From contig DATJHO010000032.1 of NCBI GenBank assembly GCA_035493835.1, positions 1 to 22,228 on the forward strand: DNA of 22,228 nt. The letters are read 5' to 3'. Positions 7,345 through 14,574 of this stretch are shown here, in pieces. A model generated the notes under the pieces. It had not been told where the DNA came from, searched no databases, and saw only the letters and a list, made by a program, of their open reading frames with translations. Numbering within the stretch: position 1 is the stretch's first letter; every line of letters starts with the position of its first letter. Origin of the DNA: DASZTU01 sp035493835. Lineage in GTDB: Bacteria; Pseudomonadota; Alphaproteobacteria; Rhizobiales; Devosiaceae. Made by a program: the position numbers and the translations under genes.

Positions 7345-8501
7345 GCGTTTTGCCCTTGAGCGGCGTTCGCGTCGTGGATTTCACGCAGGTCATGCTCGGC
7401 CCGAGCTGCACCCAGGTGCTGGCCGACTATGGCGCCGAGGTGATCAAGATAGAGAAGGAGAAAACCGGCGATCTCTCCCGCTGGTCGCTCGGCTCCGACC
7501 CCGATGGCCTCACTAACCCGGTATTCTCCTCCCTCAACCGCAACAAGAAGAGCGTCACCGCCGACCTTAAGTCCCCCGTGGAAAAGGCGCGTGTGCTGGC
7601 GCTGCTTGATGAGGCTGACGTCGTCGTCAGTAATTTCAGGCCGGGCGTCATGGAGCGGATGGGGTTCGGGTACGAGGAACTCAAGGCCCGCAACCCACGG
7701 CTCATCTTCGCGATCGGCTCGGGCTTCGGACTCGCTGGGCCCAATGTGCACAAAGGCGGACAGGACATCCTGGCCCAGGCGGTTACCGGTGTAATGGATC
7801 GTACTTCCGAACCGGGGCTGCCGCTGTCGATCTATTCGACCTCCCTTTGTGACTACACCGCCGGCATGCACCTGGTCCAAGGCGTCCTTCTCGCCTTGCT
7901 GCAGCGCGACAAGACCGGCCAAGGGCAACAGGTGAGCGTCAGCCTCTACAATTCGATGCTCGCCATGCAAATGCAGGAGGCTGCGGTGTGGATGATGCGC
8001 AAGCGCGACCTCAACTGGGCTCGCTTCCCGCTAACCGGGGTATATCAAACTTCGACGCGGCCGATCGTAATGGTCGGCGCCTTCAAGAAGAACCCGTTGC
8101 AGGACATCTGTCAGGCGCTTGAGATCGAGGACCTCTCGCAGCGCGAGCGCTACAAGGACTTCGACGCTCAGTCCGTTCACCGGGCCGAGCTGCAGGAAAT
8201 CTTCCGGGCGCATTTCGCCAAGCGCGATGCCGAATACTGGCTCAAGCGGCTTGAGGAGGTGGACATCCTCTGCGCCCCCGTGCGTTCGATGGCCGAGGCC
8301 CTGGAGGATGAACAGACGATTGCCAATCGGATGATCATCGAGGCAGGGCGCAGCGCCTCCGGCCCGATCCGGTTGATTGCCTCGCCGATCGACATGTCCG
8401 CTGCCCCGCTCGCCATCCGGCAACTGCCGCCCCAGCTCGGCGAACACAATGCAGAGATTTTTGGCGCCTCTGCACTCGAGGCAGCGGAGGGGGTGGCGTG
8501 A
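7341..8501 (+). CDS. Class III (CaiB/BaiF family) CoA-transferase
   Basis: Family III CoA-transferase, 386 residues, moving CoA from one acyl-CoA to a carboxylic acid. It starts with the canonical LSGVRVVDFTQVMLGPSCTQVLADYGAEVIKIE pattern (quoted only as family landmark: residues 6-38). It continues through FSSLNRNKKSVTADLK and VVVSNFRPGVMERMG to LCDYTAGMHLVQGVLLALLQR. The Asp in LCDYTAG (about D171) is at the position of the catalytic aspartate that forms the acyl-aspartyl anhydride. The C-terminal small domain ends with PPQLGEHNAEIFG, also typical. ATG 7341 overlaps the previous stop and is preceded by GGAGG. The acid substrate and CoA donor cannot be read from the sequence. Confidence 0.94.
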   Translation: MSVLPLSGVRVVDFTQVMLGPSCTQVLADYGAEVIKIEKEKTGDLSRWSLGSDPDGLTNPVFSSLNRNKKSVTADLKSPVEKARVLALLDEADVVVSNFRPGVMERMGFGYEELKARNPRLIFAIGSGFGLAGPNVHKGGQDILAQAVTGVMDRTSEPGLPLSIYSTSLCDYTAGMHLVQGVLLALLQRDKTGQGQQVSVSLYNSMLAMQMQEAAVWMMRKRDLNWARFPLTGVYQTSTRPIVMVGAFKKNPLQDICQALEIEDLSQRERYKDFDAQSVHRAELQEIFRAHFAKRDAEYWLKRLEEVDILCAPVRSMAEALEDEQTIANRMIIEAGRSASGPIRLIASPIDMSAAPLAIRQLPPQLGEHNAEIFGASALEAAEGVA

Positions 8502-9271
8502 CCGTCCGGTTCTCTATTGAAGATCATGTCGCCCGCATCGTGATCGATCGCCCGGAACGAATGAACGCCATCGACGGCTCGACCGAAGCCAGGCTTGAGG
8601 AGATCTGGCAGGAGATTGAGGCCAGCCGGTCGGTGCGCTGCGTTGTCCTGACCGGGGCTGGTGACAAGGCATTTTGCGCCGGCGCGGATATGAAGGATGT
8701 GTCGAAATCGGGGCTTGAATACTGGGCCACGCCGCGGCTGGCGGGCTTTGGCGGCATTGCCTGTCGGTGCACACTTGATATTCCGGTGATCGCCCGTGTG
8801 AACGGCTTTGCGCTGGGCGGCGGATTCGAAATGGTGCTCGGATGCGATATTGTGCTGGCGAGCGAGAATGCCGAGATGGGCCTCCCCGAGGCGCGGGTTG
8901 GTCGCATGCCGCTCGACGGCGGCATGGTCCGGTTGCCCCGCAAGCTGCCGCATAACCTGGCGATGGAAATGCTGCTCACCGGCAAGCGTGTGAAGGCGGC
9001 GCGGCTCGCCGAATTCGGCTTGGTGAACGAGGTGGTGCCCCCCGCGGAGCTTGATGCCATGGTGGCCCGCTGGGTCGACACCATTCTCGGGTGTGCCCCC
9101 CTGTCACTGCGGGCCGCCAAGCAGACGGTGAATCGGACCATGCACCTGCCGCTCGACGAGGCGCTGGCATTGAAGCTTCCGGCGGTGATGGCCGCCTTGA
9201 CCTCGGCCGACGCAGCCGAAGGCGTCCGAGCTTTTCAGGAAAAACGTGCACCTATCTGGAAAGGATGTTAA
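8498..9271 (+). CDS. Enoyl-CoA hydratase/isomerase family protein, CaiD-like
   Basis: Crotonase-fold enzyme of 257 residues acting on a CoA thioester. The oxyanion-hole segments FCAGADMKD and ALGGGFEMVLGCDIVLAS are intact. Both acidic residues used by classical hydratases are present, in GGGFE and LPEARVG. The loop that normally reads PGAGGTQRLPR is here PLDGGMVRLPRKLP, closer to carnitinyl-CoA dehydratase and related enzymes. That makes a hydration or dehydration role likely, but the exact reaction is open. Start GTG 8498 overlaps the CoA-transferase stop (GTGA) and follows GGAGGGGG. Pairing directly behind a class III CoA-transferase resembles the caiB-caiD arrangement, though no carnitine-specific gene is present. 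Confidence 0.93.
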   Translation: MTVRFSIEDHVARIVIDRPERMNAIDGSTEARLEEIWQEIEASRSVRCVVLTGAGDKAFCAGADMKDVSKSGLEYWATPRLAGFGGIACRCTLDIPVIARVNGFALGGGFEMVLGCDIVLASENAEMGLPEARVGRMPLDGGMVRLPRKLPHNLAMEMLLTGKRVKAARLAEFGLVNEVVPPAELDAMVARWVDTILGCAPLSLRAAKQTVNRTMHLPLDEALALKLPAVMAALTSADAAEGVRAFQEKRAPIWKGC

Positions 9272-9301
9272 TCCTCAACGGTTTGGGTCAGGAGTATGCC
9301 A

Positions 9302-10222
9302 ATGCACGCCGCGGTGCTGAAGTATTTCGTCGCGGTGGCTCGGGCAGGTTCCATCCGGCAGGCCAGCGAGGATTTGCATGTTGCCGCGTCTGCCGTCAGC
9401 CGGCAGATCCAGAAATTGGAATTGGAGATCGGTGAGCCGGTTTTCCAGCGTCTGCCGAACGGCCTTCGCCTGACCCATGTCGGCAGGCTCGTGTTGGCGC
9501 ACGCCGAGGCGACGCTGAAGGAGTTTGCGCGCCTGCAGGGAGAGGTCGATGCGCTGCAAGGGCGACGGACCGGTGTCATCCGCATTGCTGCGCTCGATAG
9601 CCTGGTGGTTCGGTTTCTGCCCGACCTGTTGTCGCGATTCCATGCCAGGAATCCGGAGGTCGAGTTCGAAGTGCGCACCGAGGGGCACTTGCGCGTATCC
9701 AACGCCGTTGCCATGGGTGATGCCGACATCGGCATCACCTTTGGGCTGCCCCATGCCGAGGACCTGTCGTTTTGCGCCGGGGTGCCGATGCCGATCATGG
9801 CGATGGTCGCCGCCGATCACCGCCTAGCGGCCCAGCGGGATGTCACGCTGACCGAATGTGCCCAGTACAATCTCATGCTGCAGTTTGACACCGAACCCGT
9901 GCGATCGGTGATTTCGGTCGAGCTATCGGTCTTCGAGCGGATCGGCCGTGTGCTGCTGCGGACGAACAACCTCATGATGGTGGCGCCGTTGATCCGGTCG
10001 GGGGTGGGCATTGCGTTTTTCACCGCACTGGGTTTCCAGGAGGACCTGAGGGCAGGGGCAATTCGCGCCCTCCACATCAAGGGGTCTCGGCTCGATTCCC
10101 TTCAACTCGGCCTGCTTGTATCTAAACGCTGGCCTCTCACGCCGGCGGCCACCGCATTGACAAGCTATTTGGGCCACGCCCTCGAGATCCTTAGCAAGGA
10201 TCTCAACCAGTTGACGTCGTAG
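9302..10222 (+). CDS. LysR-type transcriptional regulator
   Basis: LysR-family regulator of 306 residues. The N-terminal winged helix-turn-helix is clear: LKYFVAVARAGSIRQASEDL followed by HVAASAVSRQIQKLELEIG, PVFQRLPNGLRLTHVG. The remainder is a two-lobed effector-binding domain (IRIAALDSLVVRFLPDLL, MGDADIGITFG, VAPLIRSGVGIAFF). ATG 9302 has CAGGAG seven bases upstream; ATG 9296 is too close to it. It is the last gene of the operon, 30 bases after the hydratase. Many LysR genes stand divergent to their targets, but here it is co-directional, so it would be co-transcribed and probably controls the operon through the T-N11-A palindrome at 3161-3177. A weak hairpin (10221-10235) overlaps the stop. 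Confidence 0.93.
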   Translation: MHAAVLKYFVAVARAGSIRQASEDLHVAASAVSRQIQKLELEIGEPVFQRLPNGLRLTHVGRLVLAHAEATLKEFARLQGEVDALQGRRTGVIRIAALDSLVVRFLPDLLSRFHARNPEVEFEVRTEGHLRVSNAVAMGDADIGITFGLPHAEDLSFCAGVPMPIMAMVAADHRLAAQRDVTLTECAQYNLMLQFDTEPVRSVISVELSVFERIGRVLLRTNNLMMVAPLIRSGVGIAFFTALGFQEDLRAGAIRALHIKGSRLDSLQLGLLVSKRWPLTPAATALTSYLGHALEILSKDLNQLTS

Positions 10223-10242
10223 CGGCCGCCCCGCTGTTGTGG

Positions 10243-10578
10243 CTAGTCGACAGTCTTAAGGGGCCGACTGGCAATTTCGGGATGATCAATGGCCACGCTC
10301 AGTTGCCTTTTCCATCCCCCCGGCGTCCCGATCCCCGAAACGCTTGCCCCAAAGAATTCAGCGTTGATCAAAGCGAAGGGCTGTTCGCTTGCGGGAAGAT
10401 CCTCGTCCGCCCGGATGGCGTCCACGGGACAGACTGAAAGGCAAAGACCGCAATTAATGCACTCCTCAGGTTGGATGTAAAACATCCGCCCACCCTCATA
10501 AATACAATCAACCGGGCAAACCTCAGTGCACGCGCCGTCCTTCACATCTACGCAGGGTTCAGCAATTACATAGGCCAT
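10243..10578 (-). CDS. fdxA: 7Fe ferredoxin ([3Fe-4S][4Fe-4S]), FdxA-like
   Basis: Small electron carrier of 111 residues. Its N-terminal half matches the seven-iron ferredoxins typified by Azotobacter FdI: MAYVIAEPC, then GACTEVCPVDCIYEGG, then PEECINCGLCLSVCPVDAI. Cysteines 9, 17 and 50 are placed for the [3Fe-4S] cluster and 21, 40, 43 and 46 for the [4Fe-4S] cluster; Cys25 matches the free cysteine of the family. The C-terminal tail has the usual FFGASVSGIGTPGGWKRQLSV region. I use the ATG at 10578 because family members start MAYVI; a longer frame to 10737 exists but its extra residues look non-coding. It converges on the LysR gene with 20 bases between stops. It could pass electrons to or from the operon's flavoenzyme, but the opposite orientation makes that speculative. 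Confidence 0.92.
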   Translation of the reverse strand: MAYVIAEPCVDVKDGACTEVCPVDCIYEGGRMFYIQPEECINCGLCLSVCPVDAIRADEDLPASEQPFALINAEFFGASVSGIGTPGGWKRQLSVAIDHPEIASRPLKTVD

Positions 10579-10696
10579 GGTGTTCACAGGGACGAGTTGG
10601 CGACGGCCGACATTTGCAGTGATCGGCGCGCACACAAAGTGCAGAATTTCGCTACCCCATTTCTCCGATCGGCAACGCCCTGTGGATCCGCGTGGG

Positions 10697-10747
10697 ATCC
10701 CGACGTCGATCGGCGGGCTAACCCTTTGATATACCAAGATAGGGAGG
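10697..10747 (+). repeat. Intergenic repeat element, copy C
   Basis: Shortest of the three copies, written in the same orientation as the others. It reads ATCCCGACG, CGATCGGCG, GGCTAACC, CTTTGATATACCAAGAT, AGGGAGG. It matches copy A in the GATCGGCG block, in the 8-base spacing and in CTTTGAT. It lacks the CGCCGTT(C/T)CACA extension. It lies about 120-170 bases upstream of the minus-strand ferredoxin start and downstream of the aquaporin gene, so it could drive the ferredoxin gene if it works in reverse orientation. Confidence 0.55.
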
Positions 10748-10754
10748 TCTCGGC

Positions 10755-10782
10755 GGGGGACGGATGAGCGTCCGTCTCCCCC
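10755..10782. terminator. Hairpin downstream of aquaporin gene
   Basis: GGGGGACGGA and TCCGTCTCCCCC form a stem with a two-base bulge and a six-base loop, about 50 bases past the aquaporin stop. It is a strong GC hairpin but has no U-run on the minus strand, so intrinsic termination is uncertain. Confidence 0.4.
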
Positions 10783-10830
10783 AAATTTCTGTGCTGACGG
10801 ATCAGCAGGTGGTCAGCTTTCGCGCAACGA

Positions 10831-11568
10831 TCACGCGTTCGGCTCGAGGACCGCCTGGGATGGGGCCATTTCGTCCTCGGCGATCCGGGCAAAGCCCATG
10901 TAGACGAAGGCCGCGACTACGGCACCCACCAGCGGGGCGATGACGTAAAGCCAGGCATAGGAGAGATTGCCCGTCGCGATCATCGGGCCCAGCGCTCGTG
11001 CCGGGTTGAAGACGCCGCCCGTCAATGCCCCACCCATGAGGATGTTGAGGGAGAGCGTCATTCCGATCGCGAGCGGCGCGAGGTTCCCGGCGCGCCCGGC
11101 GATTGCCGCGTTGAGCACGACGGTTACCAGAAAGAAGGCCAGTACCGCTTCGATCGCAAACCCAGCGGCTGGGGTAATCGTAAGGGTTGTCGCGCCCAGA
11201 GCCAGCCCATGGGCAAGCGCAGGCGTGCCGAGCCCAGTGGCCGCGCCACCCAGAACGACCTTCAATGCGAGCGCGCCAGCAGTGGCGCCGAGAATCTGGG
11301 CGACGATGTAGCCGATTGCATCGGTCAACGCGATCTTGCCGGCAGCCAGTATGCCGACGGTGACCGCCGGGTTGAAGTGCCCCCCCGACACACTGCCATA
11401 GGCGAAGATAAAGACCATGATGGTCAGCCCGTGGGCAAGGGCGATCGCCGCCATGCCGTTGAGGCCGACGGCGCTGCCGATGATCGATGCGGCGCCTGCG
11501 CCAATGAAGACGAAAGCAAAGGTGCCGATGAACTCAGCAAGGAGCTTGGGTGTAAGTTTATTTGACAT
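10831..11568 (-). CDS. MIP-family aquaporin with TIP2-like selectivity filter
   Basis: Six-helix membrane channel, 245 residues, with both pore motifs intact: HFNPAVT and VFNPARA. Counting from the two NPA asparagines and comparing with E. coli AqpZ (F43, H174, T183, R189), the aromatic/arginine filter here is His (in IALAHGLT), Ile (in SLNILMGG), Gly (in LTGGVFNP) and Arg (in NPAR). H-I-G-R is the filter of plant TIP2 channels, which pass ammonia as well as water; AqpZ has F-H-T-R. Ammonia permeation is therefore plausible but inferred. I start at ATG 11568 (MSNKLTPKLLAEF), preceded by AGAGATAACA; an in-frame extension to 11607 adds residues without family match. Transcribed alone, about 115 bases after the AhpC-AhpD remnant. 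Confidence 0.93.
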   Translation of the reverse strand: MSNKLTPKLLAEFIGTFAFVFIGAGAASIIGSAVGLNGMAAIALAHGLTIMVFIFAYGSVSGGHFNPAVTVGILAAGKIALTDAIGYIVAQILGATAGALALKVVLGGAATGLGTPALAHGLALGATTLTITPAAGFAIEAVLAFFLVTVVLNAAIAGRAGNLAPLAIGMTLSLNILMGGALTGGVFNPARALGPMIATGNLSYAWLYVIAPLVGAVVAAFVYMGFARIAEDEMAPSQAVLEPNA

Positions 11569-11650
11569 TGTTATCTCTGGGAAAGCAGGGGCCCCGCCCG
11601 CCAGCATCAGCCGGAGGGATGTAGGCGGCCTGCAATGTTTCGGGGTAGAA

Positions 11651-11665
11651 CCGACGCGGCGTCGG
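11651..11665. terminator. Small hairpin after the AhpC-AhpD chimera
   Basis: CCGACG-CGG-CGTCGG is a perfect six-base inverted repeat 18 bases past the chimera's stop. There is no U-run, so it may be a weak terminator or chance GC pairing. Confidence 0.3.
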
Positions 11666-11682
11666 GGATGGAGCGGAAACGC

Positions 11683-11976
11683 TCAAGCCGCCTGCGTGGC
11701 AGCCTCGAGCGCGATTGCAGTAGACTGGATGACCGAGGGGAAGCGAACGACCGCAGAAGTCGTCTCGGCGGCGCCTTCCTTGCTCAACACGGCTTCATGC
11801 GGATTGCATGTGCCGCAGCCGTTGAGCGCGGCCGACGAGAAGGAGATCACCTTCCACTTTCCGGCAAAGCTCTGCTCCGCCAGTTCCTCGGTTGCCGAAA
11901 CGCTGTTCTCTTCGTGGTTGTTGAAGCCTGGGTTGACGCCCGTGACGGGGGGGAGGGTGTCACCCACTCCAAGCAT
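11683..11976 (-). pseudogene. AhpC-AhpD in-frame deletion chimera (97 codons)
   Basis: The first about 44 residues, MLGVGDTLPPVTGVNPGF, NNHEENSVSA, EELAEQSFAGKWKVI, are the N-terminus of a 2-Cys peroxiredoxin AhpC. The chain stops before the peroxidatic FTFVCPTE motif. The rest, SSAALNGCGTCNPHEAVLSKEG then SAVVRFPSVIQSTAIALEA, is the C-terminal active-site region of AhpD, the reductase usually encoded just after ahpC. A deletion has fused the genes in frame. The AhpD CxxC (C54, C57) survives, but the following His is two rather than three residues away, and AhpC appears to lack about two residues after LPP. A good AAGGA precedes the ATG at 11976, so a 97-residue protein could still be made. 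It cannot be a working peroxidase; a small thiol protein remains possible. Family assignment is by recalled motifs. Confidence 0.75.
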
Positions 11977-12133
11977 AGCGAATTCCTTTCAAGCTTGATG
12001 GCAGGAGCCGTTCTAAAAGGCGGGCCGTTGCCCGGCCCCGCAACCATGTCCCGAGGAAGGCGCAGCGTCAGCCTGCGAGATCTGACAGGGGAGGCGATTC
12101 CCCGCACGCCGCGAGGCGGACACGGCAACGCAA

Positions 12134-12174
12134 GGCCTCCGACTTACTGTTGGAGGCCCCGCGATACTTGCGGG
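12134..12174. terminator. Tandem hairpins downstream of the response regulator gene
   Basis: Two adjacent perfect inverted repeats lie 45-85 bases beyond the regulator stop: GGCCTCC (12134-12140) with GGAGGCC (12152-12158), and CCCGC (12158-12162) with GCGGG (12170-12174). They share one base, so only one would form fully. A further stem GGGCCG/CGGCCC is at 12022-12038, between this region and the AhpC-AhpD chimera. No U-runs follow; likely Rho-assisted ends or structural elements. Confidence 0.4.
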
Positions 12175-12217
12175 AAACTGTCAAGGGCCGGGGCGAGGGC
12201 TCGCGGCGGCGCAGCCT

Positions 12218-12811
12218 TCAAGTAGTGATCAGGCCATTGGCAATCGCCTCGGCGACAGCCTGCGTGCGATTGTTGACGTCAAGGCGCTTCATCGCCTCGT
12301 CGCAGTGAAAGTTGACGGTTCGCTCGCGAAGGCCAAGGATGATAGCGATTTCCGCCGACGTCTTGCCGCGTCCGACCCAGGTCAGTACCTCCCGCTCCCG
12401 GTCGGTGAGAGGAGATTCGGATTGGGGCGTGGAAGCGTCGTTTCGACGCCGCAATCGATTCTCGACGACGATGCCGAGCATTTCGAAATCAACGGGCTTG
12501 GTCAGGTAATCATCGGCGCCGAGCTTGCGCCCCGTCAGTTCGCTGTCCCGATCGCCGAGCGCGGTGAGGAACACAAACGGGATTTCGGCGAAAGCCGGAC
12601 CAGCCGTCACCAAGCGCTCCAGCAGTTCGAAGCCGTTCATTTTCGGCATGCGCACGTCGCAAATGACGAGGTCGGGCGGCGTTGAAATGATGGCGGCCAA
12701 TGCCTGCTCACCATCGGCTGCACGCTCGACACCGTAGCCGAGATCGCTCAGGGCTTCATGGAGGAGGCTCGCCGTCTCGGTGTCGTCCTCCACGCAAAGA
12801 ATTCGGGTCAA
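12218..12811 (-). CDS. Response regulator with LuxR/FixJ-type DNA-binding domain
   Basis: Two-domain regulator of 197 residues. The receiver domain has the acidic pocket in CVEDD, the phospho-acceptor Asp in VICDVRMPKMNG (D52), the Thr in FVFLTALG and the Lys in DYLTKPVD. A short linker leads to a NarL/FixJ helix-turn-helix (about 133-195): LTDREREVLTWVGRGKTSAEIA then ILGLRERTVNFHCDEAMKRL. Phosphorylation by the overlapping histidine kinase would activate DNA binding. The start is a TTG at 12811, the only start that leaves the receiver's first strand (TRILCVEDD) intact; GGGGGA lies about eight bases before it. The gene begins 56 bases inside the kinase gene, an unusually long overlap. Confidence 0.92.
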   Translation of the reverse strand: MTRILCVEDDTETASLLHEALSDLGYGVERAADGEQALAAIISTPPDLVICDVRMPKMNGFELLERLVTAGPAFAEIPFVFLTALGDRDSELTGRKLGADDYLTKPVDFEMLGIVVENRLRRRNDASTPQSESPLTDREREVLTWVGRGKTSAEIAIILGLRERTVNFHCDEAMKRLDVNNRTQAVAEAIANGLITT

Positions 12812-14387
12812 CCTGCTGATCCCCCAGCGTTTGTCCCTCTCCTTCGATAGGCAAGCGGACTGTCACGCAGGTACCTTGGCCGAGTCCACTGTCGATATTA
12901 AGGCAGCCGGAATGCTGCCGGACGATCCTGTCGACAAGGTGCAGTCCCACCCCGGTGCCTGGGAAAGCGTCAACGTTGCTGCCGCGATAAAACCGCTCGC
13001 GCACCCGATCGATCTCGTTGGGTGGTATGCCGATCCCTTTGTCCTCGACCGCCACTTCGACGAAGTCGTCCTTCATCCCCGCCCTGAGCGTGACGCTGCC
13101 GCTTCCTGGCGAGTATTTGAAGGCGTTCGAGACGAGGTTGCTGAAGGCGTAGTGAAGGAGTTCCGGATCGCCGGTAATCTCTTGCGGCAAGTGGCCAAGC
13201 TTTTCCTCGATCGAGCCGTGGTCCCCGACGGCGCGGTAGTAGGCGACGAGGTCGCGCAGCAATTTGGCGAGGTCGAACGATCGCGTTCTCAAGGCGACCG
13301 AGCTGTCGCTCATCTCCATTGCACTCGTCAGACTGGCCACGAGGCTCGTCATCTGAAACACAGCCGTCCTGATCCTGTGCGCGCGGTCAGCGGCTTGGAC
13401 GTGGGTCACGTCCTTGGTTGCAAGCAGGCGCTGCGCATTTCCGTCGATCAAGGTGAGCGGCGTGCGGAACTCATGCGACATCGTCGTTATGAAATTGCGC
13501 TGCTCGGTCGCGAGCGCTCGCTCTTTATCGAGCAGGCCGGCCAGAATCTCGGCCTGCTGAGCGAGCGCTCTGCGCGATTCCAGCAGCTCGATGATGTTGC
13601 GCCGAAATACGACTAGCGAGCGCGCAATCTCCCCGATTTCGTCCCGACGGCTTTCGTACGGAATCGTCAGGCTGGTTTCATGCCTTGCCAGCAGTCGCAT
13701 TTGGCCGGCAAGCTCGAGAAGTGGGCGCGAGAACGAACGCCAGAGATAGACGGCAATCGCGCCAAAAAGCGCGAGGGTTGCCAAAATCATGTCCGAGATG
13801 AAGCGTTGAGCCTCGGCGATGCGGTCGGCGGCGATCCTGCCGGCCGATTCCGCCCTGGTTTCGGTACGCTCTGCCAGCTGGCGCAAAGCGTCGCTGGCGC
13901 GTGCGTAGCTTGCACGGGCGGCTCCCGCAGACGCGGCATCCAGTTGCGCCCACCGTTCGCCGCCGGCGAGCGACTCGAACTGCTGTGCATCCCGGCGGTG
14001 CTCCGCCCATGCCGCCAGAAACATTCCGAAGGCCGCCTGTTCCTGGGCGTCATGCTGCAATGATTGATACCGCTCGATATCCTTGTTGACGCGGTCGAGA
14101 GCTTGCCGATCAGCGCCTCCATTGGTGCCCAGTCCAAGTTGGGCATCTCCGACAGGGGCCTCGTCCTCAAGGATCCGAACATCGGCGATGTGATGTGTGA
14201 GGTTGCCGAGAGCGCCCACAGATTGGAGCCAGCGATCTCCGACCTGCTCGGAGGCGGCATTCACCGCGGCGAGACGATCAAGGCTCAGCATTCGCAAAGA
14301 AGCGAAGGCGACGAGGACAATTGTTGCGACGACGGCGAGCTTCACCGGCACAGAGTTGCGGAACGACAGCAGGGGAGACCGAATCAC
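12756..14387 (-). CDS. Membrane-bound sensor histidine kinase
   Basis: Sensor kinase of 543 residues from a GTG at 14387, which has GGAAAG six bases upstream; the open frame continues to 14687 but that part looks non-coding. Transmembrane segment 1 is KLAVVATIVLVAFASL (about 16-31). An approximately 160-residue helical extracytoplasmic sensor follows, then transmembrane segment 2 MILATLALFGAIAVYLW (200-216), a HAMP linker and a short coiled coil. The H-box is FITTMSHEFRTPL with His305. The catalytic domain has N-box NLVSNAFKYS, G1 DKGIGI (449-454), F-box RERFYRG and G2 GTGVGLHL (477-484). All catalytic motifs are intact. It pairs with the overlapping response regulator and is divergent from the PQQ dehydrogenase gene, a possible target. 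Confidence 0.93.
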   Translation of the reverse strand: MIRSPLLSFRNSVPVKLAVVATIVLVAFASLRMLSLDRLAAVNAASEQVGDRWLQSVGALGNLTHHIADVRILEDEAPVGDAQLGLGTNGGADRQALDRVNKDIERYQSLQHDAQEQAAFGMFLAAWAEHRRDAQQFESLAGGERWAQLDAASAGAARASYARASDALRQLAERTETRAESAGRIAADRIAEAQRFISDMILATLALFGAIAVYLWRSFSRPLLELAGQMRLLARHETSLTIPYESRRDEIGEIARSLVVFRRNIIELLESRRALAQQAEILAGLLDKERALATEQRNFITTMSHEFRTPLTLIDGNAQRLLATKDVTHVQAADRAHRIRTAVFQMTSLVASLTSAMEMSDSSVALRTRSFDLAKLLRDLVAYYRAVGDHGSIEEKLGHLPQEITGDPELLHYAFSNLVSNAFKYSPGSGSVTLRAGMKDDFVEVAVEDKGIGIPPNEIDRVRERFYRGSNVDAFPGTGVGLHLVDRIVRQHSGCLNIDSGLGQGTCVTVRLPIEGEGQTLGDQQVDPNSLRGGRHRDGEPPP

Positions 14388-14574
14388 AAGGCTCTTTCCG
14401 ATCAGGGACGCAGACGCCGAGGCGACCGCCGAGCGACTGCGCGGAGCCTTGAGGGCCCGCGCCGCAGGGTAAGACCTTGCGACACCGTCGGGGAGTGTAG
14501 CGCATCGGAACGGCGAAAACCCATAATAGCTCTCGCCCCTACGAGCGCAACTCCTGTTAAGCTGTTTGCCGAGG

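Noticed and set aside
10579..10737. N-terminal extension of the ferredoxin to 10737
   Set aside because: Family members start MAYVI at 10578, and the extension runs through repeat copy C.
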